This document shows, piece by piece, positions 1 through 8,980 of a stretch of 36,648 nt of DNA (its first letter is position 1; each line of letters starts with the position of its first letter). The stretch spans positions 1 to 36,648 of the forward strand of contig JAKIUU010000026.1 of assembly GCA_021647405.1 (NCBI GenBank), read 5' to 3'. The translations under genes were made by a program, and so were the position numbers. The notes under the pieces were generated by a model. It searched no databases, was not told the DNA's origin, and saw only the letters and a list, made by a program, of their open reading frames with translations. The DNA is from Flavobacteriaceae bacterium (GTDB lineage: Bacteria; Bacteroidota; Bacteroidia; Flavobacteriales; Flavobacteriaceae).

Positions 1-1
1 C

Positions 2-124
2 TTAAAATCGTTTAATTTATCTGATAAGTTAAGAGAAGATGTTATATTTGCGCAACGTCCCGAACAATTATCGGTCGCGCAATTCATCGCATTAACAGAT
101 AAAATTCAAAACGATGGCATTTGA
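2..124 (+). CDS. rsmA: 16S rRNA dimethyladenosine transferase RsmA (KsgA), 3' end only
   Basis: The window opens inside a reading frame that encodes about 40 residues and stops at 122-124. The tail contains RPEQLSVAQFIALTDKI, which I recognise as the usual C-terminus of flavobacterial RsmA. This enzyme dimethylates two adjacent adenines near the 3' end of 16S rRNA. All catalytic parts lie to the left of the window, so the call rests on this tail and on the rsmA-mgtE gene order common in Flavobacteriia. The stop lies 11 bases inside the start of mgtE, so the two genes overlap and are probably translated from one message. Confidence 0.8.
   Translation, partial: LKSFNLSDKLREDVIFAQRPEQLSVAQFIALTDKIQNDGI
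43..50 (+). promoter_or_regulatory. Possible -7 box for mgtE inside rsmA
   Basis: TATATTTG matches the Bacteroidota -7 consensus TAnnTTTG and lies about 60 bases before the mgtE start. It is inside rsmA coding sequence and I see no good -33 TTTG partner, so it may be chance. Confidence 0.25.
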
Positions 125-1466
125 AATAAACACCGACTTCTTAAACGAATTAAAGCTCTTAATAGATGCCCGTAACAGCAAACAAGTTACTAATTTTCTT
201 AAAGAATTGCACTATGCAGATATTGCCGAAATTGTTGAAGAACTCGATTTCGACCGTGCTATTTACATCATTAAATTACTTGACGACGAACAAACAGCCG
301 ACATTCTTACCGAACTAGACGATGATACCCGCGAACGCGTTTTAAAAGGACTCTCTTCTAAAGAGATTGCCCTAAACATTGAAGAACTCGAAACCGATGA
401 TGCCGCCGATATTATAGGCGAACTCCCCGAAAAAAAGAAACAAGAGGTCATCAGTCATATTGAAGATGTAGAACACGCCAAAGATATTGTCGATCTTTTG
501 CGTTACGAAGAAGATACCGCCGGAGGCTTAATGGCCAAAGAATACATTGAGGTCAACGAAAACTGGACCAACCTAAAATGTGTTAAAGAAATGCGCCGCC
601 AAGCACAAGAAATGGAAAAAGTCCACACCATTTATGTGGTTGATGACGACAGTAAATTAAAAGGTATTTTATCGCTTAAAAGTTTACTAACTACCTCTGC
701 AAAAACACCTGTTAAAGAGATTTTTGATGCAAAAGTAGTTTCTGTAAAAGTTGATGAAGAGGGCGAAGAAGTAGCCCAACTTATGCAAAAATACGATTTG
801 GTGGTTTTACCAGTTGTAAACGATTTAGGTGTTCTTGTGGGACAAATTTCAATAGATGATGTTGTAGATTTCATTACAGAAGAAGCCGAAAAAGATTACC
901 AAATGGCCGCCGGTATTTCTGAAGATATTGATACAGACGACAGCGTTATTAAAATGACCCGTGCCCGTTTGCCTTGGCTTTTAATTGGGATGATTAGCGG
1001 GACTTTTGCCGCCAGTATCATCACCGATTTTCAAACCATTATGAAAACAGCACCTGCACTTATTATATTTATTCCGCTTATTAATTCATCAGCCGGAAAC
1101 GTAGGGGTACAATCCTCTGCCATTGTGGTACAAAGTATTGCCAATAAATCATTCAAAGGAAAGCTACTAACACATATTATAAAACAATTATTTATTGGTT
1201 TGTTAAACGGATTGGTCATGGCAAGCATTGTTTTTGGTTTGAGTCAATTATTCTTTCATACCGAATTAAATATTTCAATTACCATAGCTATTGCCTTGGT
1301 GACCGTCATAATAAATGCCGCTGTAATAGGCACTTTAGTGCCAATTGTCCTCAATAAATTTGACATAGATCCGGCCATTGCCACAGGCCCTTTTGTGACA
1401 ACAAGTAATGATATTTTTGGTATTCTAATTTACTTTATGGTGGCTAAAATGATGTTGGGATTTTAA
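114..1466 (+). CDS. mgtE: Magnesium transporter MgtE
   Basis: A 450-residue protein of normal MgtE length. Residues about 1-130 form the acidic N domain of helical repeats (ELDDDTRERVLKGLSSKE, then the DDAADIIGELP stretch). About 135-250 are two CBS domains, starting at EEDTAGGLMAKEY. About 285-450 hold five hydrophobic helices starting at RLPWLLIGM; the conserved NSSAGNVGVQSS segment follows the first of them and is part of the pore region. In characterised MgtE the N and CBS domains sense cytoplasmic Mg2+ and close the inner-membrane pore when Mg2+ is high. The ATG overlaps the end of rsmA by 11 bases, so the two are likely co-expressed. Nothing is missing. Confidence 0.95.
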   Translation: MAFEINTDFLNELKLLIDARNSKQVTNFLKELHYADIAEIVEELDFDRAIYIIKLLDDEQTADILTELDDDTRERVLKGLSSKEIALNIEELETDDAADIIGELPEKKKQEVISHIEDVEHAKDIVDLLRYEEDTAGGLMAKEYIEVNENWTNLKCVKEMRRQAQEMEKVHTIYVVDDDSKLKGILSLKSLLTTSAKTPVKEIFDAKVVSVKVDEEGEEVAQLMQKYDLVVLPVVNDLGVLVGQISIDDVVDFITEEAEKDYQMAAGISEDIDTDDSVIKMTRARLPWLLIGMISGTFAASIITDFQTIMKTAPALIIFIPLINSSAGNVGVQSSAIVVQSIANKSFKGKLLTHIIKQLFIGLLNGLVMASIVFGLSQLFFHTELNISITIAIALVTVIINAAVIGTLVPIVLNKFDIDPAIATGPFVTTSNDIFGILIYFMVAKMMLGF

Positions 1467-1475
1467 TAAGGCAAG

Positions 1476-1540
1476 CCCTGATTTATCGGGGTGTGGCAAT
1501 CTCTTGAAAAAATCTAAATATCTTCATGAGATAACCACGT
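1476..1540. repeat. REP-like double hairpin downstream of mgtE
   Basis: Two nested inverted repeats lie in the mgtE-glnS gap. 1476-1482 pairs with 1485-1491 (CCCTGAT/ATCGGGG, one G-T pair). GTGGCAATCTC at 1493-1503 pairs with GAGATAACCAC at 1528-1538 with two mismatches. The arms resemble a common flavobacterial intergenic repeat (GGCAATCTC...GAGATTGCC), here partly decayed. It may also help end mgtE transcription. Confidence 0.5.
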
Positions 1541-1654
1541 CAATTTTTGTAAAACTCAAAAATTAACGCGTAAAGACACTTTTACAAGTGAAAGAACACA
1601 ATTAAAATAATCAGTTCATATAATTTATGTCGCATTCATCCCAACTATTTTCAT

Positions 1655-1662
1655 TAATTTTG
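1655..1662 (+). promoter_or_regulatory. -7 promoter box for glnS
   Basis: TAATTTTG matches TAnnTTTG exactly and would place the transcription start near 1669, about 12 bases before the ATG at 1681. This decides the glnS start, because the longer frame from 1627 would begin upstream of its own promoter. A clear -33 TTTG is not visible. Confidence 0.45.
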
Positions 1663-1680
1663 CTCTTTTCAACAAAGACG

Positions 1681-3369
1681 ATGGACGACAATACAAAAGC
1701 ACTCAATTTTTTAGAGCAAATTATAGAAGAAGATTTATCAAATGGCCTTGACGCCAATAAATTGCGGTTTAGATTCCCTCCCGAACCCAATGGCTATCTG
1801 CACATTGGCCATGCGGCCTCAATTTGCCTCAATTTTGGCTTGGGCTTAAAATATAAAGCTCCCGTAAACTTGCGTTTCGACGATACCAATCCCACCAAAG
1901 AAGAACAAGAATATGTAGATGCCATTAAACACGATATTAAGTGGCTGGGTTTTAAATGGGATAAAGAATTGTACTCCTCAGACTACTTTCAACAACTATA
2001 CAATTGGGCGGTATTACTTATAAAAAACGGCAAAGCTTATGTTGATGATCAATCATCTGAAGTGATGGCACAACAAAAAGGCACCCCTGTAAAAGAAGGT
2101 ACTAACAGTCCTTTTCGGGATAGAAGTGTTGCTGAAAATTTGGCTTTATTCGAAAAAATGAAACAAGGTGATTTTGAAGAAGGTACCCATGTTTTACGGG
2201 CTAAAATCGATATGACATCCCCAAATATGTTGATGCGCGACCCTATTATTTATCGTATTTTAAAACGGGCGCATCACCGTACAGGAACCGATTGGAATAT
2301 CTACCCCATGTACGATTGGACACATGGTGAATCTGATTATATTGAGCAAGTTTCTCATTCTATTTGTACACTCGAATTTAAAAACCACCGCGAATTATAC
2401 GATTGGTTTTTAGACCAAGTGTACGACACAGAATTGTTGCGCCCCAAACAACGCGAATTTGCGCGTCGGAATTTGAGTTATACAGTAATGAGCAAACGCA
2501 AATTATTGCAATTGGTAGAAGAAAATCTTGTAAACGGATGGGATGACCCACGAATGCCAACAATCTCTGGCTTACGCCGACGCGGTTACACACCCGAAGC
2601 TATTAGAAAATTTAGCGATTTGGCCGGTATTGCCAAACGCGATAATGTGACTGATGTGGCCTTATTAGAATTCTGTATAAAAGACCATTTAAATAAAACG
2701 GCACCGCGGGTTATGGCGGTTTTAAATCCTGTAAAAGTGCTTATTACCAATTACCCCAAAGGTGGAGAAGAATGGTTGGATGCCGAAAACAATCCTGAAG
2801 ACGAAAGTGCTGGCAGTAGAAAAGTCCCATTTGCGAGAGAAATTTATATAGAACGCGAAGACTTTAGAGAACAAGCCAATAAAAAGTTTTTCCGCTTAAA
2901 GTTGGATAAGGAAGTTCGTTTAAAAAACGCTTACATCATCAAAGCAAATAGTGTGGTAAAAAATGATGCTGGAGATATTTTAGAAATTCATTGTACCTAC
3001 GACCCTTTGAGCAAAAGTGGCAGTGGCACACCCGAAAGTCAACGCCGCGTAAAAGGCACCTTGCATTGGGTGTCTGTAAAACACGCCGTTCCTGCCGAAG
3101 TACACCTTTACGACCGCCTGTTTAGTCACGAAGCCCCCGATGCTCAAAAAGAGGTTGATTTTAAAACCTTTATCAATCAAGATTCTTTAATAATCAATAA
3201 AAATGCCCTTGTAGAACCCAGTTTAACAGCGGCCAATATTGGCGATAGATTTCAGTTTCAACGTTTGGGTTATTTTAATATTGACGATGACAGTACCCCA
3301 GAAAAATTGGTATTTAACAGAACCGTTCCCTTAAGGGACAGTTGGGCTAAAACTGAAAAAAGAAAATAA
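1681..3369 (+). CDS. glnS: Glutamine--tRNA ligase (GlnRS)
   Basis: Cytoplasmic class I synthetase that charges tRNA-Gln with glutamine. With the ATG at 1681 the protein is 562 residues. The HIGH signature sits at residues 41-44 in PPEPNGYLHIGHA, where it lies in other GlnRS, and the KMSKS loop appears as VMSKRKL. The C-terminal anticodon-binding beta-barrels run from about residue 320, ending in the RLGYFNIDDD segment. The frame is open back to an ATG at 1627, but those 18 extra residues (mostly Ser, Leu and Phe) look unlike the family and a -7 promoter box lies inside them. Presence of GlnRS suggests that Gln-tRNA is made directly rather than by the transamidation route. Confidence 0.95.
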   Translation: MDDNTKALNFLEQIIEEDLSNGLDANKLRFRFPPEPNGYLHIGHAASICLNFGLGLKYKAPVNLRFDDTNPTKEEQEYVDAIKHDIKWLGFKWDKELYSSDYFQQLYNWAVLLIKNGKAYVDDQSSEVMAQQKGTPVKEGTNSPFRDRSVAENLALFEKMKQGDFEEGTHVLRAKIDMTSPNMLMRDPIIYRILKRAHHRTGTDWNIYPMYDWTHGESDYIEQVSHSICTLEFKNHRELYDWFLDQVYDTELLRPKQREFARRNLSYTVMSKRKLLQLVEENLVNGWDDPRMPTISGLRRRGYTPEAIRKFSDLAGIAKRDNVTDVALLEFCIKDHLNKTAPRVMAVLNPVKVLITNYPKGGEEWLDAENNPEDESAGSRKVPFAREIYIEREDFREQANKKFFRLKLDKEVRLKNAYIIKANSVVKNDAGDILEIHCTYDPLSKSGSGTPESQRRVKGTLHWVSVKHAVPAEVHLYDRLFSHEAPDAQKEVDFKTFINQDSLIINKNALVEPSLTAANIGDRFQFQRLGYFNIDDDSTPEKLVFNRTVPLRDSWAKTEKRK

Positions 3370-3382
3370 AAACAACCACATA

Positions 3383-3412
3383 ATCATTTTAATGCTTTCG
3401 CATTTAAATGAT
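3383..3412 (+). terminator. Hairpin terminator after glnS
   Basis: A 13-base arm at 3383-3395 pairs with 3400-3412 with one mismatch around a TTTC loop, followed by an A/T-rich run ending in six T residues. It starts 14 bases after the glnS stop. Confidence 0.65.
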
Positions 3413-3469
3413 AAATTTTTAATAGATTTAACCTGTTGTGAATTGTAATCTTAATTTTTACCCAAGTGT

Positions 3470-3490
3470 GAGTTCGGGTGCCCTAAACTC
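3470..3490. repeat. Small nested hairpin, probable decayed REP-like element
   Basis: GAGTT (3470-3474) pairs with AACTC (3486-3490), and GGG (3476-3478) pairs with CCC (3481-3483) inside it. The surroundings (CTCGTTTCAGGATGTGTC) resemble flavobacterial intergenic palindromic repeats. It lies in the 230-base gap between glnS and the polyprenyl synthase gene. Confidence 0.35.
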
Positions 3491-3599
3491 GTTTCAGGAT
3501 GTGTCAAGGGCTTATCTCAATCATAAAATTACTATTTTCGATATAATTTTTGTTCATTTTATTCACAATAATCACTCAAATTGACGTAATTTTATTTTT

Positions 3600-4577
3600 A
3601 TGAATATCATCGCACAGATAAAGCAACCTATCGAGATAGAAATGGAAATCTTTGAACGCAAGTTCCTTGAATCTATGGCTTCTAAAGTGCCGCTGTTAAA
3701 CCGCATTACGCATTTTATTGTGCGTCGTAAAGGGAAACAAATGCGCCCGATGTTTGTTTTTTTAGTTGCTAAAATGGTATCTAAAGGCAATTTTACAGAG
3801 CGTACTTACCGTGGCGCCTCTATTATAGAGCTTATACATACAGCCACTTTGGTGCATGATGATGTGGTAGATGACAGCAACCGGCGGCGGGGATTTTTTT
3901 CACTAAATGCACTTTGGAAAAATAAAATTGCTGTTTTAGTAGGCGATTATTTATTGTCAAAAGGCTTGCTCTTATCTATAGACCATGACGATTTTGATAT
4001 TTTAAAACTCATCTCAATAGCCGTACGCGAAATGAGCGAAGGCGAATTATTGCAAATAGAAAAAGCCCGAAACTTAGACATAACTGAAGCTGTGTATTTT
4101 GAAATCATCCGCCAAAAAACAGCCACACTTATTGCGGCTTGTTGTGGTATTGGGGCAACAAGTGTTAACGCTTCTGATGATGATATTGCCAACATGCGCA
4201 CATTTGGCGAACTTATTGGTATTGCTTTTCAAATTAAGGATGATTTATTTGATTATACCGATGATAAAATTGGCAAACCTACAGGCATAGACATTAAAGA
4301 ACAAAAAATGACATTGCCGCTGATTTACACTTTGAATCATTGTGGTAAAAAAGACAAAAAATGGCTGATTAATTCGGTTAAAAATCACAATAAAGACAAA
4401 AAGCGCGTTAAAGAAGTTATTGCTTTTGTAAAAGACAACGGCGGAATGGAATACACCATTTCTAAAATGAAAGAATACCAAGAAAAAGCCTTAGAATTAC
4501 TTAACAATTACCCCGATTCTCCCTATAAAACCAGTTTACAAACGATGGTTAATTACGTTATAGAGCGGAAGATTTAA
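3600..4577 (+). CDS. Long-chain polyprenyl diphosphate synthase
   Basis: A 325-residue trans-isoprenyl diphosphate synthase that condenses isopentenyl diphosphate onto an allylic primer. Both aspartate-rich motifs that bind Mg2+-diphosphate are intact: D87-D88-x-x-D91 in LVHDDVVDD and D214-D215-x-x-D218 in QIKDDLFDYTDD. KGKQMRP near residue 45 is the IPP-binding region. The residues just before the first motif are small (HTATLV), which in this family goes with long products. The likely role is making the menaquinone side chain; the exact length (C30-C40) cannot be read here. Start at 3600 gives the N-terminus usual for flavobacterial homologues. It stands alone, ends in a strong hairpin and is convergent with the next gene. 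Confidence 0.9.
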   Translation: MNIIAQIKQPIEIEMEIFERKFLESMASKVPLLNRITHFIVRRKGKQMRPMFVFLVAKMVSKGNFTERTYRGASIIELIHTATLVHDDVVDDSNRRRGFFSLNALWKNKIAVLVGDYLLSKGLLLSIDHDDFDILKLISIAVREMSEGELLQIEKARNLDITEAVYFEIIRQKTATLIAACCGIGATSVNASDDDIANMRTFGELIGIAFQIKDDLFDYTDDKIGKPTGIDIKEQKMTLPLIYTLNHCGKKDKKWLINSVKNHNKDKKRVKEVIAFVKDNGGMEYTISKMKEYQEKALELLNNYPDSPYKTSLQTMVNYVIERKI

Positions 4578-4596
4578 TTCGTATTAATACACTTTT

Positions 4597-4629
4597 AGAC
4601 CTACTAGGTTTTAAAAACCTAGTAGGTCT
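4597..4629. terminator. Perfect 16-bp inverted repeat, bidirectional terminator
   Basis: Arms at 4597-4612 and 4614-4629 (AGACCTACTAGGTTTT and its complement) pair perfectly around one central base. The structure lies exactly between two convergent genes and has T-rich sequence on either side, so it can end transcription from both. Confidence 0.8.
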
Positions 4630-4630
4630 T

Positions 4631-6142
4631 TTAATTTATCTTTATTAATTCATCCATTAATTTACGTGTGTTACACAAGCGCGGTACTTTGTGTTGCCCT
4701 CCCAATTTATTTTGAGATTTTAACCAATCGTAAAACAAATTTTTACGCGCTACGTTAATTTTGGGTTTGTTAAGTGTGATATTAATATAGCGTTTGGCTT
4801 CGTAATCAGAATTTAAAGACTTAAGTGCATTGTCTAATACTTCGGTAAAATAAGCGAGGTCTTTTGGGAGGGTACTAAATTCAATCAGCCATTCGTGAGC
4901 GCCTTTTTTAGCCTCTTTCATAAAAATGGGGGCTACTGTATATTCTAAAACAGCCGCACCAGATTGTTGGCAAGCGTGTTTAAGACCTTCTTCGGCATTT
5001 TCTATAATCAACTCTTCGCCAAAAACATTTATAAAATGTTTTGTACGTCCTGTAATGCGAATGCGATACGGTTTTAAACAAGTAAATTTAACCGTGTCGC
5101 CAATAAGATAACGCCATAAACCGCCATTGGTGGTTATAACCATGGCATAATTTTTATGCCTTTTTACAGCATTTAACGGTATGGCTTTTGAGGCTGTACC
5201 TTTGTATTTGTCCATCGGAATAAACTCGTAATAAATACCGTAATCTAGCATCAATAACAAATCGTAGGAGTGGTTTCGATCTTGAATGGCAAAGAAACCT
5301 TCTGAGGCGTTATACACCTCAAAATATTTAAATGTTTTTTTAGGAATCAGTTTGTGGAATTGTTCTCTATAGGGGTTAAAATTTACGCCGCCGTGAAAAT
5401 ACACCTCTAAATTAGGCCATACTTCTAGAATATTCTTTTTCCCTGTAACTTCTAAAACGCGTTGTAATAATACCAGCATCCAAGAAGGGACTCCTGAAAG
5501 GCTTGTGATATTTTCTTTAATGGTTTCGAAAACAATGGCGTCTAATTTGGTCTCCCAATCGGGCATCAAAGCTGTTTCTTGTGAAAGTGCGCTGCCATAA
5601 TCAACCCAAAAAGGCATATTTTCGATTATAATAGCCGACAAATCTCCAAAATTAGACTGGCTGCCTTTGTAAACCTCACTACTTCCTCCCAATATCAAAC
5701 CCTTACCGCTAAAAAGTTCGGCGTTTTCATTCTTATAGTAATACAATCCCAACATGTCTTTTCCTGCATTAAAATGGCAGTCGTCTAACGATTCTTGGCT
5801 AACCGGAACAAATTTACTCTTGGCGTTTGTGGTGCCACTTGATTTGGCAAACCACTGTACAGGTGTGGGCCAAAAGAGGTTTTGTTCCCCTTTACGGGTA
5901 CGTGTAATAAGGGGTTCAATATCTTCGTACTTTTTTATGGGAACACGTGCCGCAAAGCTGTGGTAATCTGTAATCTCACTAAAGTGATAGGTCTTACCCA
6001 TAAAAGTGTTCTGAGCCCTTTCAATCAAATTGAGCAACACTTCTTGTTGGACTTCGTGTGGATATTTTATAAATAAATCCATCTGATGATGGCGTTTTTT
6101 AAGTATCCACGACGCCAATGTATTAAAGAAAGAAAAAGGCAT
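4631..6142 (-). CDS. GH3 family acyl-adenylate-forming protein
   Basis: A 503-residue member of the GH3 family (Pfam GH3 auxin-responsive promoter), which belongs to the ANL adenylating-enzyme superfamily. The nucleotide-binding loop is AKSSGTTNAKSKFVP near residue 110. The second ATP motif region is YFEVYNASEGFFAIQD, and the GGLWRYLIGDTVKF hinge with RITGRTKHFINVFGEE marks the C-terminal lid. Plant GH3 proteins join amino acids to jasmonate or auxin. The bacterial members are poorly characterised, so the substrate here is unknown. No signal peptide, so cytoplasmic. It is divergent from the DUF2797 gene, a pairing I recall from other Flavobacteriaceae. Confidence 0.85.
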   Translation of the reverse strand: MPFSFFNTLASWILKKRHHQMDLFIKYPHEVQQEVLLNLIERAQNTFMGKTYHFSEITDYHSFAARVPIKKYEDIEPLITRTRKGEQNLFWPTPVQWFAKSSGTTNAKSKFVPVSQESLDDCHFNAGKDMLGLYYYKNENAELFSGKGLILGGSSEVYKGSQSNFGDLSAIIIENMPFWVDYGSALSQETALMPDWETKLDAIVFETIKENITSLSGVPSWMLVLLQRVLEVTGKKNILEVWPNLEVYFHGGVNFNPYREQFHKLIPKKTFKYFEVYNASEGFFAIQDRNHSYDLLLMLDYGIYYEFIPMDKYKGTASKAIPLNAVKRHKNYAMVITTNGGLWRYLIGDTVKFTCLKPYRIRITGRTKHFINVFGEELIIENAEEGLKHACQQSGAAVLEYTVAPIFMKEAKKGAHEWLIEFSTLPKDLAYFTEVLDNALKSLNSDYEAKRYINITLNKPKINVARKNLFYDWLKSQNKLGGQHKVPRLCNTRKLMDELIKIN

Positions 6143-6219
6143 GATTTAGCTTGTATTGGTTAGGTTTTTCTTTGGCTTAATTGCGTATCTTTATAGCCAT
6201 TAAATATAGCAAAAACCCT

Positions 6220-7014
6220 ATGCAATACCAAGGTGTCTTAAAAAAAATGCGTTCAGAAAATGGGAGTCCTATAAATTATTACCTCGATTTGGAAGCTGAT
6301 TTTCTCAATTTAAATCAGCTATTAGATAAAACCATCCGTATTGAATTTGTAAAATACCAATGTTTAAAGTGCAGCGAGAATAAAAAAATATACCGCCAAG
6401 GCTATTGTTACGATTGCTTTTTTGACATGCCCCAAACAGGCGATTGGGTGATGCATCCCGAACTGAGTACAGCCCATTTAGACAAAGAAGACCGCGATTT
6501 GGCTTACGAAAAAGAGGTGCAATTAAAACCACATATTGTGTATTTGGCCAATTCGAGTCATGTAAAAGTGGGGGTTACCCGTAAAAGTCAAGTTCCCACA
6601 CGCTGGATAGACCAAGGCGCTCATGAAGCTTTGGTTTTTGTTGAAGTGCCCAATCGTTATTTGGCAGGTATTACCGAAGTGGCCTTAAAAAATTATGTGT
6701 CCGATAAAACCAATTGGCGTAAAATGCTTACCAACAGTATTACAGCGGTTGATTTAAAAATAGAAAAAGAACGCCTGTCTGCTTTTATCCCTGAAGAAGT
6801 GAAACAGTATTACGGACTCGATACCGAAAAAGTTCATTTAGACTTTCCTGTGATGCAATATCCCGTTAAGGTTAAAAGTCTTAATTTAGATAAAACACCT
6901 CATTTTACAGGCAAACTAAAAGGCATAAAAGGGCAATATCTCATCTTTGAAGACGGCACCGTATTTAATGTGCGCAGCTATGAGGGCTATGTAACTTCTA
7001 TTAAAATAGTTTAA
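6220..7014 (+). CDS. DUF2797 domain protein with zinc-ribbon-like cysteines
   Basis: A 264-residue protein of the DUF2797 family, function unknown. Near the N-terminus are two CxxC pairs (CLKCSENKK, then CYDC) spaced like a zinc ribbon. The middle has a GIY-YIG-like look (HIVYLANSSHVKVGVTRKSQVPTRWIDQGA), which suggests a nuclease-derived fold, but that is inference. I start it at the ATG at 6220 (MQYQGVLKKM), the usual beginning of flavobacterial members. The frame is open back to a TTG at 6181, which would add 13 unconvincing residues. It is divergent from the GH3 gene with under 80 bases between the starts, and convergent with the symporter gene just downstream. Confidence 0.8.
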   Translation: MQYQGVLKKMRSENGSPINYYLDLEADFLNLNQLLDKTIRIEFVKYQCLKCSENKKIYRQGYCYDCFFDMPQTGDWVMHPELSTAHLDKEDRDLAYEKEVQLKPHIVYLANSSHVKVGVTRKSQVPTRWIDQGAHEALVFVEVPNRYLAGITEVALKNYVSDKTNWRKMLTNSITAVDLKIEKERLSAFIPEEVKQYYGLDTEKVHLDFPVMQYPVKVKSLNLDKTPHFTGKLKGIKGQYLIFEDGTVFNVRSYEGYVTSIKIV

Positions 7015-7018
7015 TGTG

Positions 7019-8605
7019 TTACGAAAAGTAAAGGTAGACACCTATAACCATTATAATAATTATTAACCCTACCTGTTTTACGTATTTCCAAGATGTGATA
7101 TCTACCTCGTTAGTGTACTCTTGAACAAAAGCTTCTTTACGTGGCGAAAATTTACCAATCAGTAACATAATAATCACATTTATTGCAAAAAGAATGGCCA
7201 TTACATGTAAAAAGTGTGGATAATGCGCTTCGCCAAAAACAAAAGGTTTTAGAATATATTGACTGATAATATATAAGGTAGAACCCAAAATAATTGAAAT
7301 GTTTGCTGCTTTTTCAGGCACCCATTTGGTTAGATAACCTACCACAACGATGGTTAAAATAGGAATACTGTACGCCCCATTAATTTCTTGTAAATAACCA
7401 AATAAACCCTGTGGTGCATTGGCTATAAGTGGTGCAATAAGCATTGAAATAACAGCCAATACAATACCAAATTGTTTGCCTTTTTTAACCACCAATTTTT
7501 CTGTGGCGCCTTTATTAATATACGTTTTGTATAAATCTACCCCAAATAAAGTAACCGAACTGTTTAATGCCGAATTGAATGAACTTAAAATAGCCCCAAA
7601 CAAAACAGCAGCAAAAAATCCTACTAAAGTTGCAGGCAATACTTTACTTACAAGCATGGGATAAGCTTGATCTGGATTTTCTAAACCTCCTTTAAACATG
7701 TAGAAGGCAATAATACCTGGTAATACTACCAAGATAGGTCCTAGTATTTTTATAAAAGCTGCTAACATTAATCCTTTTTGACCTTCTTTTAAATTTTTAG
7801 CCCCCAATGCCCGTTGAATAATAGCTTGATTTGTGCCCCAATAAAAAAGTTGCACCAACATCATTCCTGTAAAAATAGTAGCAAAAGGGATAGATGAGTC
7901 AGGTTTGCCAATAGCATTAAACTTTTCGGGGGCACTTTGCATCAACGTTTCAAGACCCTGAAAGACATGACCATCACCAATGGCCATTAAACCAAAGATA
8001 GGAATTAATAATCCGCCTACAAATAACCCAATGGCATTGATAGAATCAGAAACTGCTACAGCTTTTAAACCGCCAAATATGGCATAAATAGAACCAATAA
8101 TACCAATACCCCAAACCGTAACCCATAAAGCTGAAGTATCTGAAATACCTAAAGAAGACGGCACATTAAACATGGTATTTATAGCCAATGCTCCAGAGTA
8201 TAAAACAATGGGTAAAAATATAATGGCATAACCCGACAAAAACAAGATAGATGCAATGGCTTTTGTTGATTTGCCATACCTATTTTCTAAAAATTGTGGT
8301 ATAGTGGTTAAGCCACCTTTTAGATAACGTGGCAATAAAAAAAGTGCTGTAACAACCATAGCCACGGCTGCAAAAGTCTCCCAAGCCATGACTAAAATAC
8401 CTTCTGAATAAGCTTGTCCGTTTAATCCTACTATTTGCTCAGTAGAGAGGTTGGTAAGCAATAATGACCCTGCTATGACCGGTGCGGTTAAACTACGCCC
8501 GCCTAAAAAATAACCTTTAGACGAAGTTTCGTCTGTTTTTCTGGTGGCTAGCCAAGCAATTAATCCAACCAAAGCCGTAAAGCCAATAAATGATAAAATT
8601 TCCAT
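7019..8605 (-). CDS. Sodium:solute symporter (SSS family, SglT-like)
   Basis: A 528-residue inner-membrane protein with about 14 hydrophobic helices. The N-terminal GYFLGGRSLTAPVIAGSLLLTNLS region and the STEQIVGLNGQAYSEG stretch are typical of SSS transporters related to Na+/galactose and Na+/glucose symporters. They couple Na+ entry to uptake of a sugar or similar solute. The neighbouring glycoside-oxidation locus makes a sugar substrate likely, but the sequence does not fix it. The stop lies four bases beyond the stop of the convergent DUF2797 gene. A promoter box and a 10-bp hairpin lie upstream of the start. Confidence 0.88.
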   Translation of the reverse strand: MEILSFIGFTALVGLIAWLATRKTDETSSKGYFLGGRSLTAPVIAGSLLLTNLSTEQIVGLNGQAYSEGILVMAWETFAAVAMVVTALFLLPRYLKGGLTTIPQFLENRYGKSTKAIASILFLSGYAIIFLPIVLYSGALAINTMFNVPSSLGISDTSALWVTVWGIGIIGSIYAIFGGLKAVAVSDSINAIGLFVGGLLIPIFGLMAIGDGHVFQGLETLMQSAPEKFNAIGKPDSSIPFATIFTGMMLVQLFYWGTNQAIIQRALGAKNLKEGQKGLMLAAFIKILGPILVVLPGIIAFYMFKGGLENPDQAYPMLVSKVLPATLVGFFAAVLFGAILSSFNSALNSSVTLFGVDLYKTYINKGATEKLVVKKGKQFGIVLAVISMLIAPLIANAPQGLFGYLQEINGAYSIPILTIVVVGYLTKWVPEKAANISIILGSTLYIISQYILKPFVFGEAHYPHFLHVMAILFAINVIIMLLIGKFSPRKEAFVQEYTNEVDITSWKYVKQVGLIIIIMVIGVYLYFS

Positions 8606-8677
8606 ATTTATTGTTTTTCTAATATCGTTTTACAAAAAAATTAAAGGTAGGGTTTCAATACAGATTTCCCGCTTTAT

Positions 8678-8709
8678 AGCCAATATTGTTTTTCAAAAAA
8701 ATATTGGCT
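8678..8709 (-). promoter_or_regulatory. 10-bp inverted repeat in the symporter leader
   Basis: AGCCAATATT (8678-8687) and AATATTGGCT (8700-8709) are exact complements 12 bases apart. The right arm abuts the candidate -7 box of the leftward symporter gene, so it could be an operator at the transcription start or a leader hairpin. Confidence 0.4.
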
Positions 8710-8714
8710 GTAAA

Positions 8715-8722
8715 CAAAAGTA
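8715..8722 (-). promoter_or_regulatory. -7 promoter box for the symporter gene
   Basis: On the minus strand this reads TACTTTTG, an exact TAnnTTTG match. It would start the message near 8708, giving a leader of about 100 bases. No clear -33 TTTG was seen. Confidence 0.4.
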
Positions 8723-8962
8723 CACACTTTAGTGGAACACTAATAATAAAACTGATGTTAAAAAATAAACCTTAAGAAATATTAATCCGAAAAGCAGAAC
8801 AATACAATGGTTATAGATATTATGCAAAACCAAACCTACAGCCTTTTAGTTAACGTGCTTTATAACAGAAAGAAGTGGCATACCATCCCCAAGACTGTTG
8901 TTTTATATTTTATCAAATAAACATTTATAATGACTATTAAAAATACATATCTTTACACTATC

Positions 8963-8980
8963 CCCAACAAGGGTGTTGGG
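8963..8980 (+). promoter_or_regulatory. Leader hairpin upstream of the porin gene
   Basis: CCCAACA (8963-8969) pairs exactly with TGTTGGG (8974-8980) around an AGGG loop. A weak -7-like box, TATCTTTA at 8948-8955, lies just before it. The hairpin is about 55 bases before the porin start, so it would be in the 5' leader. Confidence 0.35.

Noticed and set aside
6181..6219. TTG start giving a longer DUF2797 protein
   Set aside because: The extra 13 residues do not fit the family, and the ATG at 6220 gives the usual N-terminus.
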